DNA from: Verrucomicrobiota bacterium
GTDB lineage: Bacteria > Verrucomicrobiota > Verrucomicrobiia > CAIQCK01
Assembly: GCA_016235595.1 (NCBI GenBank)
Contig: JACRJX010000035.1
Span: 1 to 64,000 of the forward strand
Reading direction: 5' to 3'
Length of the DNA stretch: 64,000 nucleotides
Both the position numbers and the translations under genes were made by a program. This document shows positions 16,884 to 24,818 of this stretch, piece by piece (the stretch's first letter is position 1; every line of letters starts with the position of its first letter). Under the pieces are notes generated by a model, which was given only the letters and a program-made list of their open reading frames with translations, had not been told where the DNA came from and did no database searches.

Positions 16884-17954
16884 TCACGGCTCCTTTCGAG
16901 TGGTGTGGGTTGCGATCCTGCTCCTCAGCGGAATTGTGAAAGCGCGTTCGTCGGCGCGGCCTGCCACGTACTGCCACGGCGTCTTGTGGTTCCCATCAAC
17001 GAAATCTTCCCGGTAGCGTGGCTTGCCGTGGATATTCGTCCTGGGCGTCACGAGCTTGGCGGGAAGTTGCCGGACGGTGACTTCGATGCGGTCGGGGAAT
17101 ACCGAATAGAAGGCATAGTCGCAAGGAAAGGACGCGGTGCCTGCGATGGAAACGTGGAAGATGTTCTTGCGCTGGACGACGCCCGTCAGATGCAAATGTC
17201 CCGACAGCACGGCAATCACCGAGTCGGCGTGCGCCTCGACGATCTTCAGCGTCTCGCCGTCGCGGTCCATGTAGCTCCGGAACCCGAAGCTTTTGGCCAG
17301 CACGGCCTCTTCCCGCAGGGGAATCAGCGGGATGTGGCAGAGAATAATCTTCGGAACGCCGGGCGCGCGCTCCAACTCACGGCGGAGCCAGTCGTTTCGC
17401 GCCTTGACGACGGCCGGCGAGACGCAGCACGCCCCGCTGTTGTTGAGAGCGATAAAGAGCACGCCGCCATGCGTAAACGTGTAGTTCACCCGATCGTCTC
17501 CGAACGTCTCTCGGTAGGCTTGTTCGTGCTTCCGGCTTCCCTCCTGCTGAATTACCTCGTGATTGCCGACCACGGGATGGAAAGGGACATTCCAAGGTCT
17601 GAGCATTTCATTGAAGAGCCGCAAGTCGGGGCCAAGGGCCTCGATGCGTTCTCCATAAATGAGGTCGCCGGTCCCGACCACAAAGTCGGGCCGCGCAAAA
17701 TACCCGCCCGAAGCGACGGCCTCCACAAGCCAGCGGGCTTTCTCATTGGCCTTCTCGTACCCCTTCCTGTCCGTGCCGGCCAGCACGTGAGTGTCGTTGA
17801 GTTGCAGGAAACTGAACAGCGGGTCGCTGCTTCGCCTCGCCGACGTGCCGCAACCAGCAACGAGAACAGCCAGCATCGCCACCGCACACACTGTGGCGCT
17901 CCAAAAAGCGAGCCGGCCTGTGACCTGTGTTCCTTGCGACACGTCGTTCTTCAT
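16884..17954 (-). CDS. Calcineurin-like metallophosphoesterase, predicted lipoprotein
   Basis: This encodes 356 residues. The N-terminus has a hydrophobic stretch ending LVAGC, a lipobox, so the protein is probably a lipid-anchored envelope protein. The metallophosphoesterase motifs appear in order: LQLNDTH (D-x-H), GTGDLIYG (GD), GNHEV (GNHE), ILCHIPLIPL (H) and LSGHLH (GHxH). These bind two metal ions and hydrolyse phosphoesters; the closest styles are Icc/cyclic-nucleotide or acid-phosphatase-type enzymes, but the substrate is open. The ATG at 17954 is chosen because it starts the lipoprotein signal and follows a promoter at 17977-18004. The gene is divergent from the aroA homologue. Confidence 0.85.
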   Translation of the reverse strand: MKNDVSQGTQVTGRLAFWSATVCAVAMLAVLVAGCGTSARRSSDPLFSFLQLNDTHVLAGTDRKGYEKANEKARWLVEAVASGGYFARPDFVVGTGDLIYGERIEALGPDLRLFNEMLRPWNVPFHPVVGNHEVIQQEGSRKHEQAYRETFGDDRVNYTFTHGGVLFIALNNSGACCVSPAVVKARNDWLRRELERAPGVPKIILCHIPLIPLREEAVLAKSFGFRSYMDRDGETLKIVEAHADSVIAVLSGHLHLTGVVQRKNIFHVSIAGTASFPCDYAFYSVFPDRIEVTVRQLPAKLVTPRTNIHGKPRYREDFVDGNHKTPWQYVAGRADERAFTIPLRSRIATHTTRKEP

Positions 17955-17976
17955 GGCTGGGTCAAAGCTGTGGCGC

Positions 17977-18004
17977 AGCGTAGCACTGTCCCATGGCGCC
18001 TCAA
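17977..18004 (-). promoter_or_regulatory. Predicted promoter of the phosphoesterase lipoprotein gene
   Basis: On the minus strand TTGAGG (17999-18004) and TACGCT (17977-17982) are 16 bases apart. A leader of about 20 bases to the ATG at 17954 is predicted. It is back-to-back with the aroA promoter. Confidence 0.45.
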
Positions 18005-18051
18005 GCATGGAATCTCGCCCGCGAGACCGGAGCCAGTTTCGTTTCCCGTCT

Positions 18052-18080
18052 TTGACCTCGGATGCGACCCATGATAGCCT
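18052..18080 (+). promoter_or_regulatory. Predicted promoter of the aroA homologue, leaderless arrangement
   Basis: TTGACC (18052-18057) and TAGCCT (18075-18080) are 17 bases apart, and the ATG follows seven bases later at 18088. Transcription would begin at or next to the start codon. Confidence 0.45.
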
Positions 18081-18087
18081 GCGCGCC

Positions 18088-19362
18088 ATGAACTTCATCT
18101 GCTCCAAGTCCCGATTGCATGGAGCCGTGCCCATTCCCGGCTCCAAGTCGCACACCATTCGCGCGGTGGCCATCGCCAGTCTCGCTGCGGGCGAGAGCCG
18201 CATCGAAGCGCCACTGGAGTCCGGCGACGCGCGCTCGGCGATGGCGACGTTCGGCGCGCTCGGCGCGAAGTTCGAGTGCCAGCCCGATGCCTGGATCGTG
18301 CAGGGCACCGGCGGCGAATTGCGCGTGCCCGAGAACGTGGTGGATGTCGGCAACTCCGGCACCACCGTGAACATCGCGCTCGCCACCGCCGCGTTGTTGC
18401 GCAAGGGCATGGTGGTGTTCACCGGCGACCACCAGATTCGCCGCCGTCCCGCCGGCCCCGTCATCACCGCCATCAACGACCTCGGCGGCTGGGCCGAGGC
18501 GACGCGCGGCAACGGTTGCCCGCCCATCGTCGTGCGCGGCCGGTTGCGCGGTGGCACGACCTCCATCGAGTGCAAGACAAGCCAGTATCTCACCAGCATC
18601 CTCATCAACGCGCCGCTCGCCGACGGCGACAGCATCATCCGCGTGCCATTGCTGCACGAAATTCCCTACGCGGAAATCACGCTCGACTGGCTGGCGCGGG
18701 TCGGCATCAAGCTGGAACGCGACGGCTGGCGTGAGTTTCGCGTGCCGGGCCGGCAAACCTACAAGCCGTTCACGCGGCGGATTCCCGCGGATTTTTCGTC
18801 GGCGACGTTCTTCCTCTGCGCCGGCGCGATAGGCGACAACGACGTGACCGTGCAGGGACTCGACCTCAACGATTCCCAGGGCGACAAGGCTGTGCTCGAT
18901 TACCTCCGCGCGATGGGCGCGCGTGTGGAGGTGACGCCCGACGGCGTGCGCGTGCGGCCCGGCAATCTCCGGGGTTGCCGGCTCGACCTCAACGCCACGC
19001 CCGACGCGTTGCCGATGATGGCGGCGCTCGCGTGCTTTGCCGAGGGTAAGACCACGCTCGCCAACGTCCCGCAAGCGCGGATCAAGGAGACCGACCGCAT
19101 CGCCGTGATGCGCGAGGAGCTCACCAAGCTCGGCGCGCGCGTCACTGAATTGCCCGATGGCCTTGTCATCGAGCAGAGCCAGCTCACCGCCGCGGAAGTG
19201 AACGGCCACGACGATCACCGCATTGTCATGTCGCTGGCTGTGGCGGCAAGCGCCATTCCCGGTCGGACGGTCATCCGCACCGCCGAATCCGCCGCCATCA
19301 CCTTCCCGAGGTTCGCGGATCTCATGCGGCAGATTGGCGCGAGCCTTCAGGTCGCGGAGTAG
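18088..19362 (+). CDS. aroA: EPSP synthase homologue (3-phosphoshikimate 1-carboxyvinyltransferase), divergent
   Basis: This encodes 424 residues. EPSP synthase transfers enolpyruvate from PEP to shikimate-3-phosphate in aromatic amino acid synthesis in the cytoplasm. Recognisable family motifs are PGSKSHTIRA near the start, GNSGTT, IRRRPAGPV, TSQYLTSILI, NATPDALPMMAAL, IKETDRIAVM and GHDDHRIVM. Two differences stand out. The usual GNAGTAMRP reads GNSGTTVNI, and the C-terminal AKTFPDY reads AITFPRF, which replaces the lysine that contacts substrate or PEP in characterised enzymes (Lys411 in E. coli numbering). It may be a functional but divergent AroA or a related carboxyvinyltransferase. A PDZ-domain gene follows 22 bases downstream. 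Confidence 0.8.
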   Translation: MNFICSKSRLHGAVPIPGSKSHTIRAVAIASLAAGESRIEAPLESGDARSAMATFGALGAKFECQPDAWIVQGTGGELRVPENVVDVGNSGTTVNIALATAALLRKGMVVFTGDHQIRRRPAGPVITAINDLGGWAEATRGNGCPPIVVRGRLRGGTTSIECKTSQYLTSILINAPLADGDSIIRVPLLHEIPYAEITLDWLARVGIKLERDGWREFRVPGRQTYKPFTRRIPADFSSATFFLCAGAIGDNDVTVQGLDLNDSQGDKAVLDYLRAMGARVEVTPDGVRVRPGNLRGCRLDLNATPDALPMMAALACFAEGKTTLANVPQARIKETDRIAVMREELTKLGARVTELPDGLVIEQSQLTAAEVNGHDDHRIVMSLAVAASAIPGRTVIRTAESAAITFPRFADLMRQIGASLQVAE

Positions 19363-19384
19363 CGGCATCCATGGGAACCTAAAG

Positions 19385-20248
19385 ATGAAAAGGGCGATCA
19401 TTCTGCTGGCGTTGGCCGTCTTCGCAACCGGCACGCAGGAAGCATGGGCGGCGTCGCCCTCGAAAAAGCCGCAGCCCGCGCCGCCTCCGCCCGATCCGGC
19501 CACGATGACGCAAGCGGAACTGGCCAGAGCCACGCCGCTTCGCGAAGGTTTCGTGCGCCGACGCCAGGTGGGGCTCAACACCCAGCAACGTCCCGACGGC
19601 AAAATGGAGGTCGTCGTGATCACCAAGGGCCGGGGTGCTGAGAAGGCGGGAGTTCAAATCGGCGACATCGTCGTTGCGATTGGCGGTTGGCCGATCAAGA
19701 AACGGATTGATCTTCTGGATTCCGTTCGCAACAGGAAAGTCGGCGAATTCATTCCGCTAACCCTCATCCGCAACGGCGCCCAGATGGATCTGAATGTGGA
19801 ACTGGGATTCACTGACATTGAGGAACCGATCTACGCCCTCTACCGGCTTCTTTACGAGGAGAAGAAGGTTGGGTTGGCCGTGATGGGAGCCGAAATCAAT
19901 AACGTTTTGATAACCGACCGCGTTGCTTTGGAACAATGGGCAAAGGGAGTCAAATCAAACCTGATCGCCAAATGGGAGAGCCGCTGCCTGAAAGCCATGT
20001 CGCGGGAGAAGGAGTTCTCCCTCGTGGACCGGCAGTCGGTCGAACAGATCATGAAGGAATTGAACTTCGGCCAGAGCGGCATGGTGTCGGAGAATTTCCG
20101 CGCCACCATCGGCAAAACACTCGGCGCGACGCATCTGCTGACACTGGAGTTCGCTCGTTTTCGTGACACTGACGTGGAGAAACAACGCCTGATCGAGATC
20201 GAGACAGGCAAGGTGCTCGTCAGTTCCATGCGAAGCACGAAACGCTGA
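19385..20248 (+). CDS. Exported PDZ-domain protein with CsgG-like C-terminal domain
   Basis: This encodes 287 residues. The signal peptide is MKRAIILLALAVFATGTQEAWA, followed by a Pro-rich linker. A PDZ domain spans about residues 65-145 (VITKGRGAEKAGVQIGDIVV, then GGWPIKKRIDLLDSVRNRKVG). The C-terminal domain resembles the CsgG/LpoB-type nucleotide-binding-like fold found in envelope proteins: FSLVDRQSVEQIMKELNFGQSG, then IGKTLGATHLLTLEF. The combination suggests a periplasmic scaffolding or sensing protein rather than a protease, because no protease domain is present. It starts 22 bases after the aroA homologue and is probably co-transcribed; no functional link to aromatic synthesis is evident. 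Confidence 0.75.
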   Translation: MKRAIILLALAVFATGTQEAWAASPSKKPQPAPPPPDPATMTQAELARATPLREGFVRRRQVGLNTQQRPDGKMEVVVITKGRGAEKAGVQIGDIVVAIGGWPIKKRIDLLDSVRNRKVGEFIPLTLIRNGAQMDLNVELGFTDIEEPIYALYRLLYEEKKVGLAVMGAEINNVLITDRVALEQWAKGVKSNLIAKWESRCLKAMSREKEFSLVDRQSVEQIMKELNFGQSGMVSENFRATIGKTLGATHLLTLEFARFRDTDVEKQRLIEIETGKVLVSSMRSTKR

Positions 20249-20281
20249 GCCGCACGCCGTCGAAACGCGGCGCGGTCGTTG

Positions 20282-22354
20282 TCACCGGCGATTTCTCTCG
20301 TCGAAGAATTCGATGAGCGGATACGCCTCGCGGTTCACTGCGCGGGCGCGGTCGAGCAGCGGTTGGTGAGGCCGGCCATACACATCAAACATTCCCTTGT
20401 TCGCGCCGCCGGCATTGTCCAACGCCGTGGATTCCTTCGGGTCGTCGAGGTATTTGAAGAAATGCCAGCCGACGATGTTCTGGAGCTCCAGCGCGTTCAA
20501 CGCGAAGTGCTGGTAGTAGCGGGCGCGGTCCTCCTGTGTGCGCACCAACCAGCCCGCGCCGTGCGTGTTCGCAAGGTCCGGCACGTCCATCGCCTTCGCA
20601 TACCACTCGGTGATCAAGATGGGCCGACCACCCCACGCCTCCCACTCGGCGAACTGCGCCTGTTGCGGTCCCCAGTTGCCATAGTAGTTCACCGAGACCA
20701 CATCGTGGTACGGCGCGAGGGCCTTCCAGAACCACGGGTTGTCGAATTCGCCCTGGCGGTAGTTGATGCGTGAGCCGAGGTAGAGATGGTTGCGGTCGTA
20801 TTTGCGGATGGCTTTCGTCACGATGCGGTAGTAGCGCTCGAACGCGAACGCGATGAACTCATAGCGGTCGCGCAACGTGATCCTGCCGGCGCTATCGGAA
20901 CCTTTGCGCGCGGCGAGCCACGCGGCGGCGGCTTTGCGGCCCGGGTCGTTCGCGTCAAGGCTGAGATAGCGATCGAGAAGGTTGACCGGGCATTGCAATT
21001 CGTTGTCGGTCATGATGCCGAGCATGGTCGGGTCGTTGGCGGTGGCCGCGAGGTCTTTGGCGAACGTGTCGCAGAACTCCTCGAAGTCGGGATAGAAAAC
21101 CGGCATGCAGCGATTGTGGAAGCCCAACGTGCCGGCGGCCGGCTCGGTGACCCCTTTCGCCTTTGCAAACGCGAACATGAAATTGGTCCGGTGCACCCAG
21201 ACGAGCGGGGATTTCACCTCTTGCAGCCGCTTGGAACTCGAGTTGCCCAGCCCATTGAAACCGTTGTCACGAAGCTGCGTGGTCGTCGCCTCCGCCCACT
21301 TCTCGGCGGAGCCGAAATTCGCTTTCACGTCCTTGGGTTCGCGCACGGTGTTGATGGCGACGTTGAAGTAGCGGCAACCTTCCGGATCGATAAGCCAGTG
21401 GCGCTCGCCAATTTTCTTCACATGGAAGAAGCCCGTCGCCTTCTCCTTCGGACGGTCGAGCCGCCCGCCGTAGCAATTGAGCGCCACGCCGCCGCCGGAT
21501 GGCTTGTAACCTTCCAGAAGCTCCAGCAACCGCGTCGGGCGTTTCCGCCACGGTTTGCCGGTTGTCAGTGAGGAACCGGGCGATTCGACGATGACTGTCC
21601 CGTCGTTGTGCTTCGGCTTCGCCGCCATTGGCCCGGAGAGATCGTAGGCGGACTGGGTCTGTTCAAAAAGCGCGCGCACTTCATCCGCCGTCAGCGCCCG
21701 ATCGTAAAGCCGCAGTTCGCCGATGCGTCCCTTCAGCGGGGGCTTGGTGTCGTTGAAACCCAGACCGATGATGAGTGGCTGGCCGTTGCGCATGACGCGG
21801 CCTGTGTGCGGCTTCTCGGCGTTCAACGTCCCGTTGGTGTAGAGCCTGACGGTCGCGCCGTCATAGGTGGCGGTCAGCAACGTCCAGGTTTCCAGTGGCA
21901 ATTCGCCAGCCGTTTCCACCAACACCTTGGAGGCGCCGCGACTGCCCCACATGCCATAAACGACGCGCCCTTCGGAGGCATACATGCCGAACATCGGTGT
22001 CGTCCAGCTCTCGTTGGTATGCGGCACGCCGAACAGAACCGTGTTGTCCCTCAATTCGGCCGCCTTGACCCACAGCGAGGCCGTGATGGCGTTGGAGAAG
22101 TTGAACAGCGTCTTTTCGGTAATGAGCACATGGCTGCCCAAACCGTCGAGCTCCAGCGACGTGCCCGCCTTTTCCTTGCGCAGTTCGCCACCGTCAATGA
22201 CGCCATCGTTTCCCCGCGGCGAAAAGTCTTTTACGACCTTGCCGTTGCAGCCATCAAACCGCCAATGGCCAACCATGCCGCTGTCGATGTCTGCCGCCGC
22301 AGCGACAGCGCCAAGAACAAGAAACCCGCAGAGTATCGCGCCGTGTTTGAACAT
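20282..22354 (-). CDS. Secreted LamG domain plus GH50-like (beta-agarase-type) hydrolase
   Basis: This encodes 690 residues with a signal peptide ending GAVAAAAD. Residues about 25-240 form a LamG-like jelly roll (VGHWRFDG, ITASLWVKAAELRDNTVLFG, GRIGELRLYDRALTADEVRA). Residues about 290-690 resemble GH50 agarases: FFHVKKIGERHWLIDPEGCR, then TDNELQCPVN with the likely acid/base Glu near 450, and ILITEWYAKAMDVPD with the likely nucleophile Glu near 582. GH50 enzymes release short oligosaccharides from beta-linked galactans; the substrate here is inferred only from motif similarity. It has its own promoter and converges on the PDZ gene with a 33-base gap. There is no sign of truncation. Confidence 0.75.
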   Translation of the reverse strand: MFKHGAILCGFLVLGAVAAAADIDSGMVGHWRFDGCNGKVVKDFSPRGNDGVIDGGELRKEKAGTSLELDGLGSHVLITEKTLFNFSNAITASLWVKAAELRDNTVLFGVPHTNESWTTPMFGMYASEGRVVYGMWGSRGASKVLVETAGELPLETWTLLTATYDGATVRLYTNGTLNAEKPHTGRVMRNGQPLIIGLGFNDTKPPLKGRIGELRLYDRALTADEVRALFEQTQSAYDLSGPMAAKPKHNDGTVIVESPGSSLTTGKPWRKRPTRLLELLEGYKPSGGGVALNCYGGRLDRPKEKATGFFHVKKIGERHWLIDPEGCRYFNVAINTVREPKDVKANFGSAEKWAEATTTQLRDNGFNGLGNSSSKRLQEVKSPLVWVHRTNFMFAFAKAKGVTEPAAGTLGFHNRCMPVFYPDFEEFCDTFAKDLAATANDPTMLGIMTDNELQCPVNLLDRYLSLDANDPGRKAAAAWLAARKGSDSAGRITLRDRYEFIAFAFERYYRIVTKAIRKYDRNHLYLGSRINYRQGEFDNPWFWKALAPYHDVVSVNYYGNWGPQQAQFAEWEAWGGRPILITEWYAKAMDVPDLANTHGAGWLVRTQEDRARYYQHFALNALELQNIVGWHFFKYLDDPKESTALDNAGGANKGMFDVYGRPHQPLLDRARAVNREAYPLIEFFDERNRR

Positions 22355-22361
22355 GCCGCGT

Positions 22362-22391
22362 TTATTAGCCCCGGCAACGCACCCATCGCAA
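22362..22391 (-). promoter_or_regulatory. Predicted promoter of the GH50-like gene, leaderless arrangement
   Basis: On the minus strand TTGCGA (22386-22391) and TAATAA (22362-22367) are 18 bases apart. The ATG at 22354 follows the -10 box after seven bases. Confidence 0.45.
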
Positions 22392-22460
22392 GAACATTGG
22401 TTGCGCGCCGGGACAAGATTCCGCTTTCCTCCGAACGCCTGTCAGTTTATCACACTTCGC

Positions 22461-23252
22461 ATGATTCGCTTTTTCTTTGTCATGCTGCTGGCAGGCATTG
22501 TGAACTTGCACGCCGTCGAGATCATTGCGCACCGCGGCGCGTCGCGCGACGCGGCCGAAAACACCCTCGCCGCCTTGAACCTCGGCTGGCAACAGCAAGC
22601 GGACGCCGACGAGCTCGACATCTATCTCAGCAAAGATCGCGAAGTGGTCGTGATTCACGACGCGAACACCAAGCGCACCGCGAAACTCGACAAGCCCGTC
22701 GCCGCCCAGACACTCGCCGAACTGCGCCAGCTCGACGCCGGCTCGTGGAAGGGGCCGAAGTGGAAGGGCCAGAAGATCCCGACCCTGGCCGAAGCGTTGG
22801 CGACCATCCCCGACGGCAAGCGGATGTTCATCGAAATCAAATGCGGCCCCGACGCATTGCCTGAACTTGAGCGTGTGTTGAAGGCGTCGGGCAAACAGCC
22901 GGACCAACTGGTGCTCATCGGATTCAAATACGACACCATGAAACTGGCGCGGGAGCGGTTCCCCGGCTTGCAGCTCTACTGGCTTGCGTCTCTCAGGCCG
23001 GACAAGAAAACCGGACGGATGCCAGCCATCGAACCGCTGATCGAAAAGGCGCGCGCCGCCAGGTTCGACGGCCTCAACCTCAGCAGCCGTTCCGGTCTCG
23101 ACGCCTCCGTGGTCGCTAAAATCAAAGCCGCCGGCTTGAAGGTTTACGTCTGGACGGTGGATGACGTCAGCATGGCAAAGAAACTCGTGACCGCCGGCGT
23201 GAATGGCATCACGACCAATCGCCCCGCCTTGTTGCGCGAGCAGCTTCGTTGA
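22461..23252 (+). CDS. Exported glycerophosphodiester phosphodiesterase
   Basis: This encodes 263 residues. A short signal peptide (MIRFFFVMLLAGIVNLHA) leads straight into the GDPD domain. Catalytic and metal motifs are AHRGASRDAAENT (the His-Arg and Glu of the family), DELDIYLSKDREVVVIHD (ExD and the second His) and MFIEIKC (Glu-x-Lys). The C-terminal strand VYVWTVDD ends in the usual WTVN/D motif, and GVNGITTNRP closes the barrel. The enzyme hydrolyses glycerophosphodiesters to glycerol-3-phosphate and alcohol, here outside the cytoplasm, probably for phosphate or glycerol scavenging. It is transcribed divergently from the GH50-like gene. Confidence 0.9.
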   Translation: MIRFFFVMLLAGIVNLHAVEIIAHRGASRDAAENTLAALNLGWQQQADADELDIYLSKDREVVVIHDANTKRTAKLDKPVAAQTLAELRQLDAGSWKGPKWKGQKIPTLAEALATIPDGKRMFIEIKCGPDALPELERVLKASGKQPDQLVLIGFKYDTMKLARERFPGLQLYWLASLRPDKKTGRMPAIEPLIEKARAARFDGLNLSSRSGLDASVVAKIKAAGLKVYVWTVDDVSMAKKLVTAGVNGITTNRPALLREQLR

Positions 23253-23291
23253 AGTGGGAATTGTGTTCCTTCGCTGGGACCGGTCTTTTGC

Positions 23292-23319
23292 TTGACCCGG
23301 CGGAGCTTTGTCCTAGGCT
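23292..23319 (+). promoter_or_regulatory. Predicted promoter of the DUF4832-like gene
   Basis: TTGACC (23292-23297) and TAGGCT (23314-23319) are 16 bases apart, with the ATG at 23346. The TTG of the -35 box is in frame with the gene, so automated callers could mistake it for a start codon. Confidence 0.45.
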
Positions 23320-23345
23320 GCGTCCGCTTAACAACATTGCCGATC

Positions 23346-24749
23346 ATGCACGCAACAACCTCCACCTCATCCATCATCAACTCGCTGCGGTGCGTCGCTG
23401 TCCATCTCTGTGTGCTGTCCATGCTGCCGGCCTTTTCACAGATTTCCGCCGCCGCTGACGCGGATTTGCTCCGCACTCAGTTCCGCGAAGTGGACACGCT
23501 CTTCGCCAATCCGGGCCAGGGCTGGATGAACCAGCAGCGCAGCCCGAAAACTGAGCCGCGTTTCCCGTGCTCGGTCGTCTATGTCCGATTCGGCTGGGCC
23601 GAGGCAGAACCTGCGGAGGGTCAATACAACTGGAAGCTGCTGGACGATGCCATCGCTGCATGGAAATCACGCGGCGCTGCCATCGCTTTCCGTGTCATGA
23701 CGTGCAGCGCCCACAGCGCCGGCTACTACACCTCGCCGAAGTGGCTCTTCGACGCCGGATGCAAGGGCCACGAATACCTGCGCGGCGGCGACGATCCCAC
23801 CAGCGGTGGCAAACGCATCCCCCGCATCGAACCCGACTACGCCGACCCGCTCTACCTCGAAAAGCACGGCGCGTTTCTAAAAGCATTGGGCGAACGCTAT
23901 GACGGCCACCCGGCCATCGAGTTCCTCGACATCGGCTCCTACGGCATCTGGGGCGAATGGCACACGCCGCATCCCGCGCCCGTCGCCGTCCGCAAACAAA
24001 TCGTGGACCTTTACCTGCGCGCCTTCCGCAAGACACCGCTCGTGTTCATGTCGGATGACGCCGAGGTGCTTGCCTACGCGCTGGCCCACGGCACCGGTTT
24101 CCGGCGCGACGGCGTCGGCTCGACCTGGCACGAAAAAACCTGGATCGGCTCGAAGAAATACGCGGCGGTCGAAGGCATGGCCGACACTTGGAAACACGCG
24201 CCCGTCGTTTTCGAGTGGTTCGGCAGCTACGACTATCTCCAGTCCCGCAAGTGGCCCTTCGACGCAGCGGTGAACTTCATGCTCAGCAACCACGTTACTC
24301 TCATCAATGACAACGTCGGCCGCGTGCCGCCCGAAGCAATGCCCCAACTCGAGAAACTCGCCCGCCTCGCCGGCGCCCGGTTCGTTTTGCGCGAGCTGAC
24401 TCACCCGAAGAGTGTGAAATCTGGCGCATCGCTGCCGCTCCAGATGAAATGGGCCAACGTCGGCGTGGGCAAGCTTCATCATCGTTACGTCGTCCAATTC
24501 TCCCTGCTCGATGCCGCAGGCCAGCCCGTCTTCAGCGCCAACGCGAAGGCTGACCCGCGCGACTGGCTCCCCGGCGAACGCGATCTGACGGAATCCCTCC
24601 AACTTCCCGCAACGTTGAAACCCGGTGATTACACCCTGGCCGTCCAACTGGCCGACCCCAGCGGCCAACGACGCCCGTTCCGTCTCGCGATGGACGCGCC
24701 GGAAAAGGAAGGCCGGTATCTGGTCAGTCACGTGAAGCTCCTCGACTGA
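23346..24749 (+). CDS. Secreted DUF4832/GH42-like glycosidase-type protein
   Basis: This encodes about 467 residues with a signal peptide (SLRCVAVHLCVLSMLPAFSQ region). The mature start has LFANPGQGWMNQQR, and a barrel follows with SVVYVRFGWAEAEPAEGQYN, AIAFRVMTCSAHSAGYYTSP and EFLDIGSYGIWGEWHTPH, where Glu of GEWH is a likely catalytic residue. The C-terminal 120 residues form a beta-sandwich (LPLQMKWANVGVGKLHHRY) as in DUF4832 proteins. The group is related to GH42-type barrels; substrate and reaction are unknown. The ATG at 23346 is used because the upstream in-frame TTG belongs to the promoter. It may be co-transcribed with the following beta-propeller gene after a 69-base gap. Confidence 0.7.
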   Translation: MHATTSTSSIINSLRCVAVHLCVLSMLPAFSQISAAADADLLRTQFREVDTLFANPGQGWMNQQRSPKTEPRFPCSVVYVRFGWAEAEPAEGQYNWKLLDDAIAAWKSRGAAIAFRVMTCSAHSAGYYTSPKWLFDAGCKGHEYLRGGDDPTSGGKRIPRIEPDYADPLYLEKHGAFLKALGERYDGHPAIEFLDIGSYGIWGEWHTPHPAPVAVRKQIVDLYLRAFRKTPLVFMSDDAEVLAYALAHGTGFRRDGVGSTWHEKTWIGSKKYAAVEGMADTWKHAPVVFEWFGSYDYLQSRKWPFDAAVNFMLSNHVTLINDNVGRVPPEAMPQLEKLARLAGARFVLRELTHPKSVKSGASLPLQMKWANVGVGKLHHRYVVQFSLLDAAGQPVFSANAKADPRDWLPGERDLTESLQLPATLKPGDYTLAVQLADPSGQRRPFRLAMDAPEKEGRYLVSHVKLLD

Positions 24750-24818
24750 TGACTTGTCGCGGGGTTCGTTTTTCTGGTTGCTCTCCGCCGTTGGCGCAAA
24801 CACTCTCTGCGGTGACGT

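Noticed and set aside
18001..19626. Long open frame on the minus strand opposite the aroA homologue
   Set aside because: The plus strand encodes a clear enolpyruvyl transferase over the same bases; the minus frame is low-complexity Arg/Ala/Gly-rich text typical of antisense frames in GC-rich DNA.
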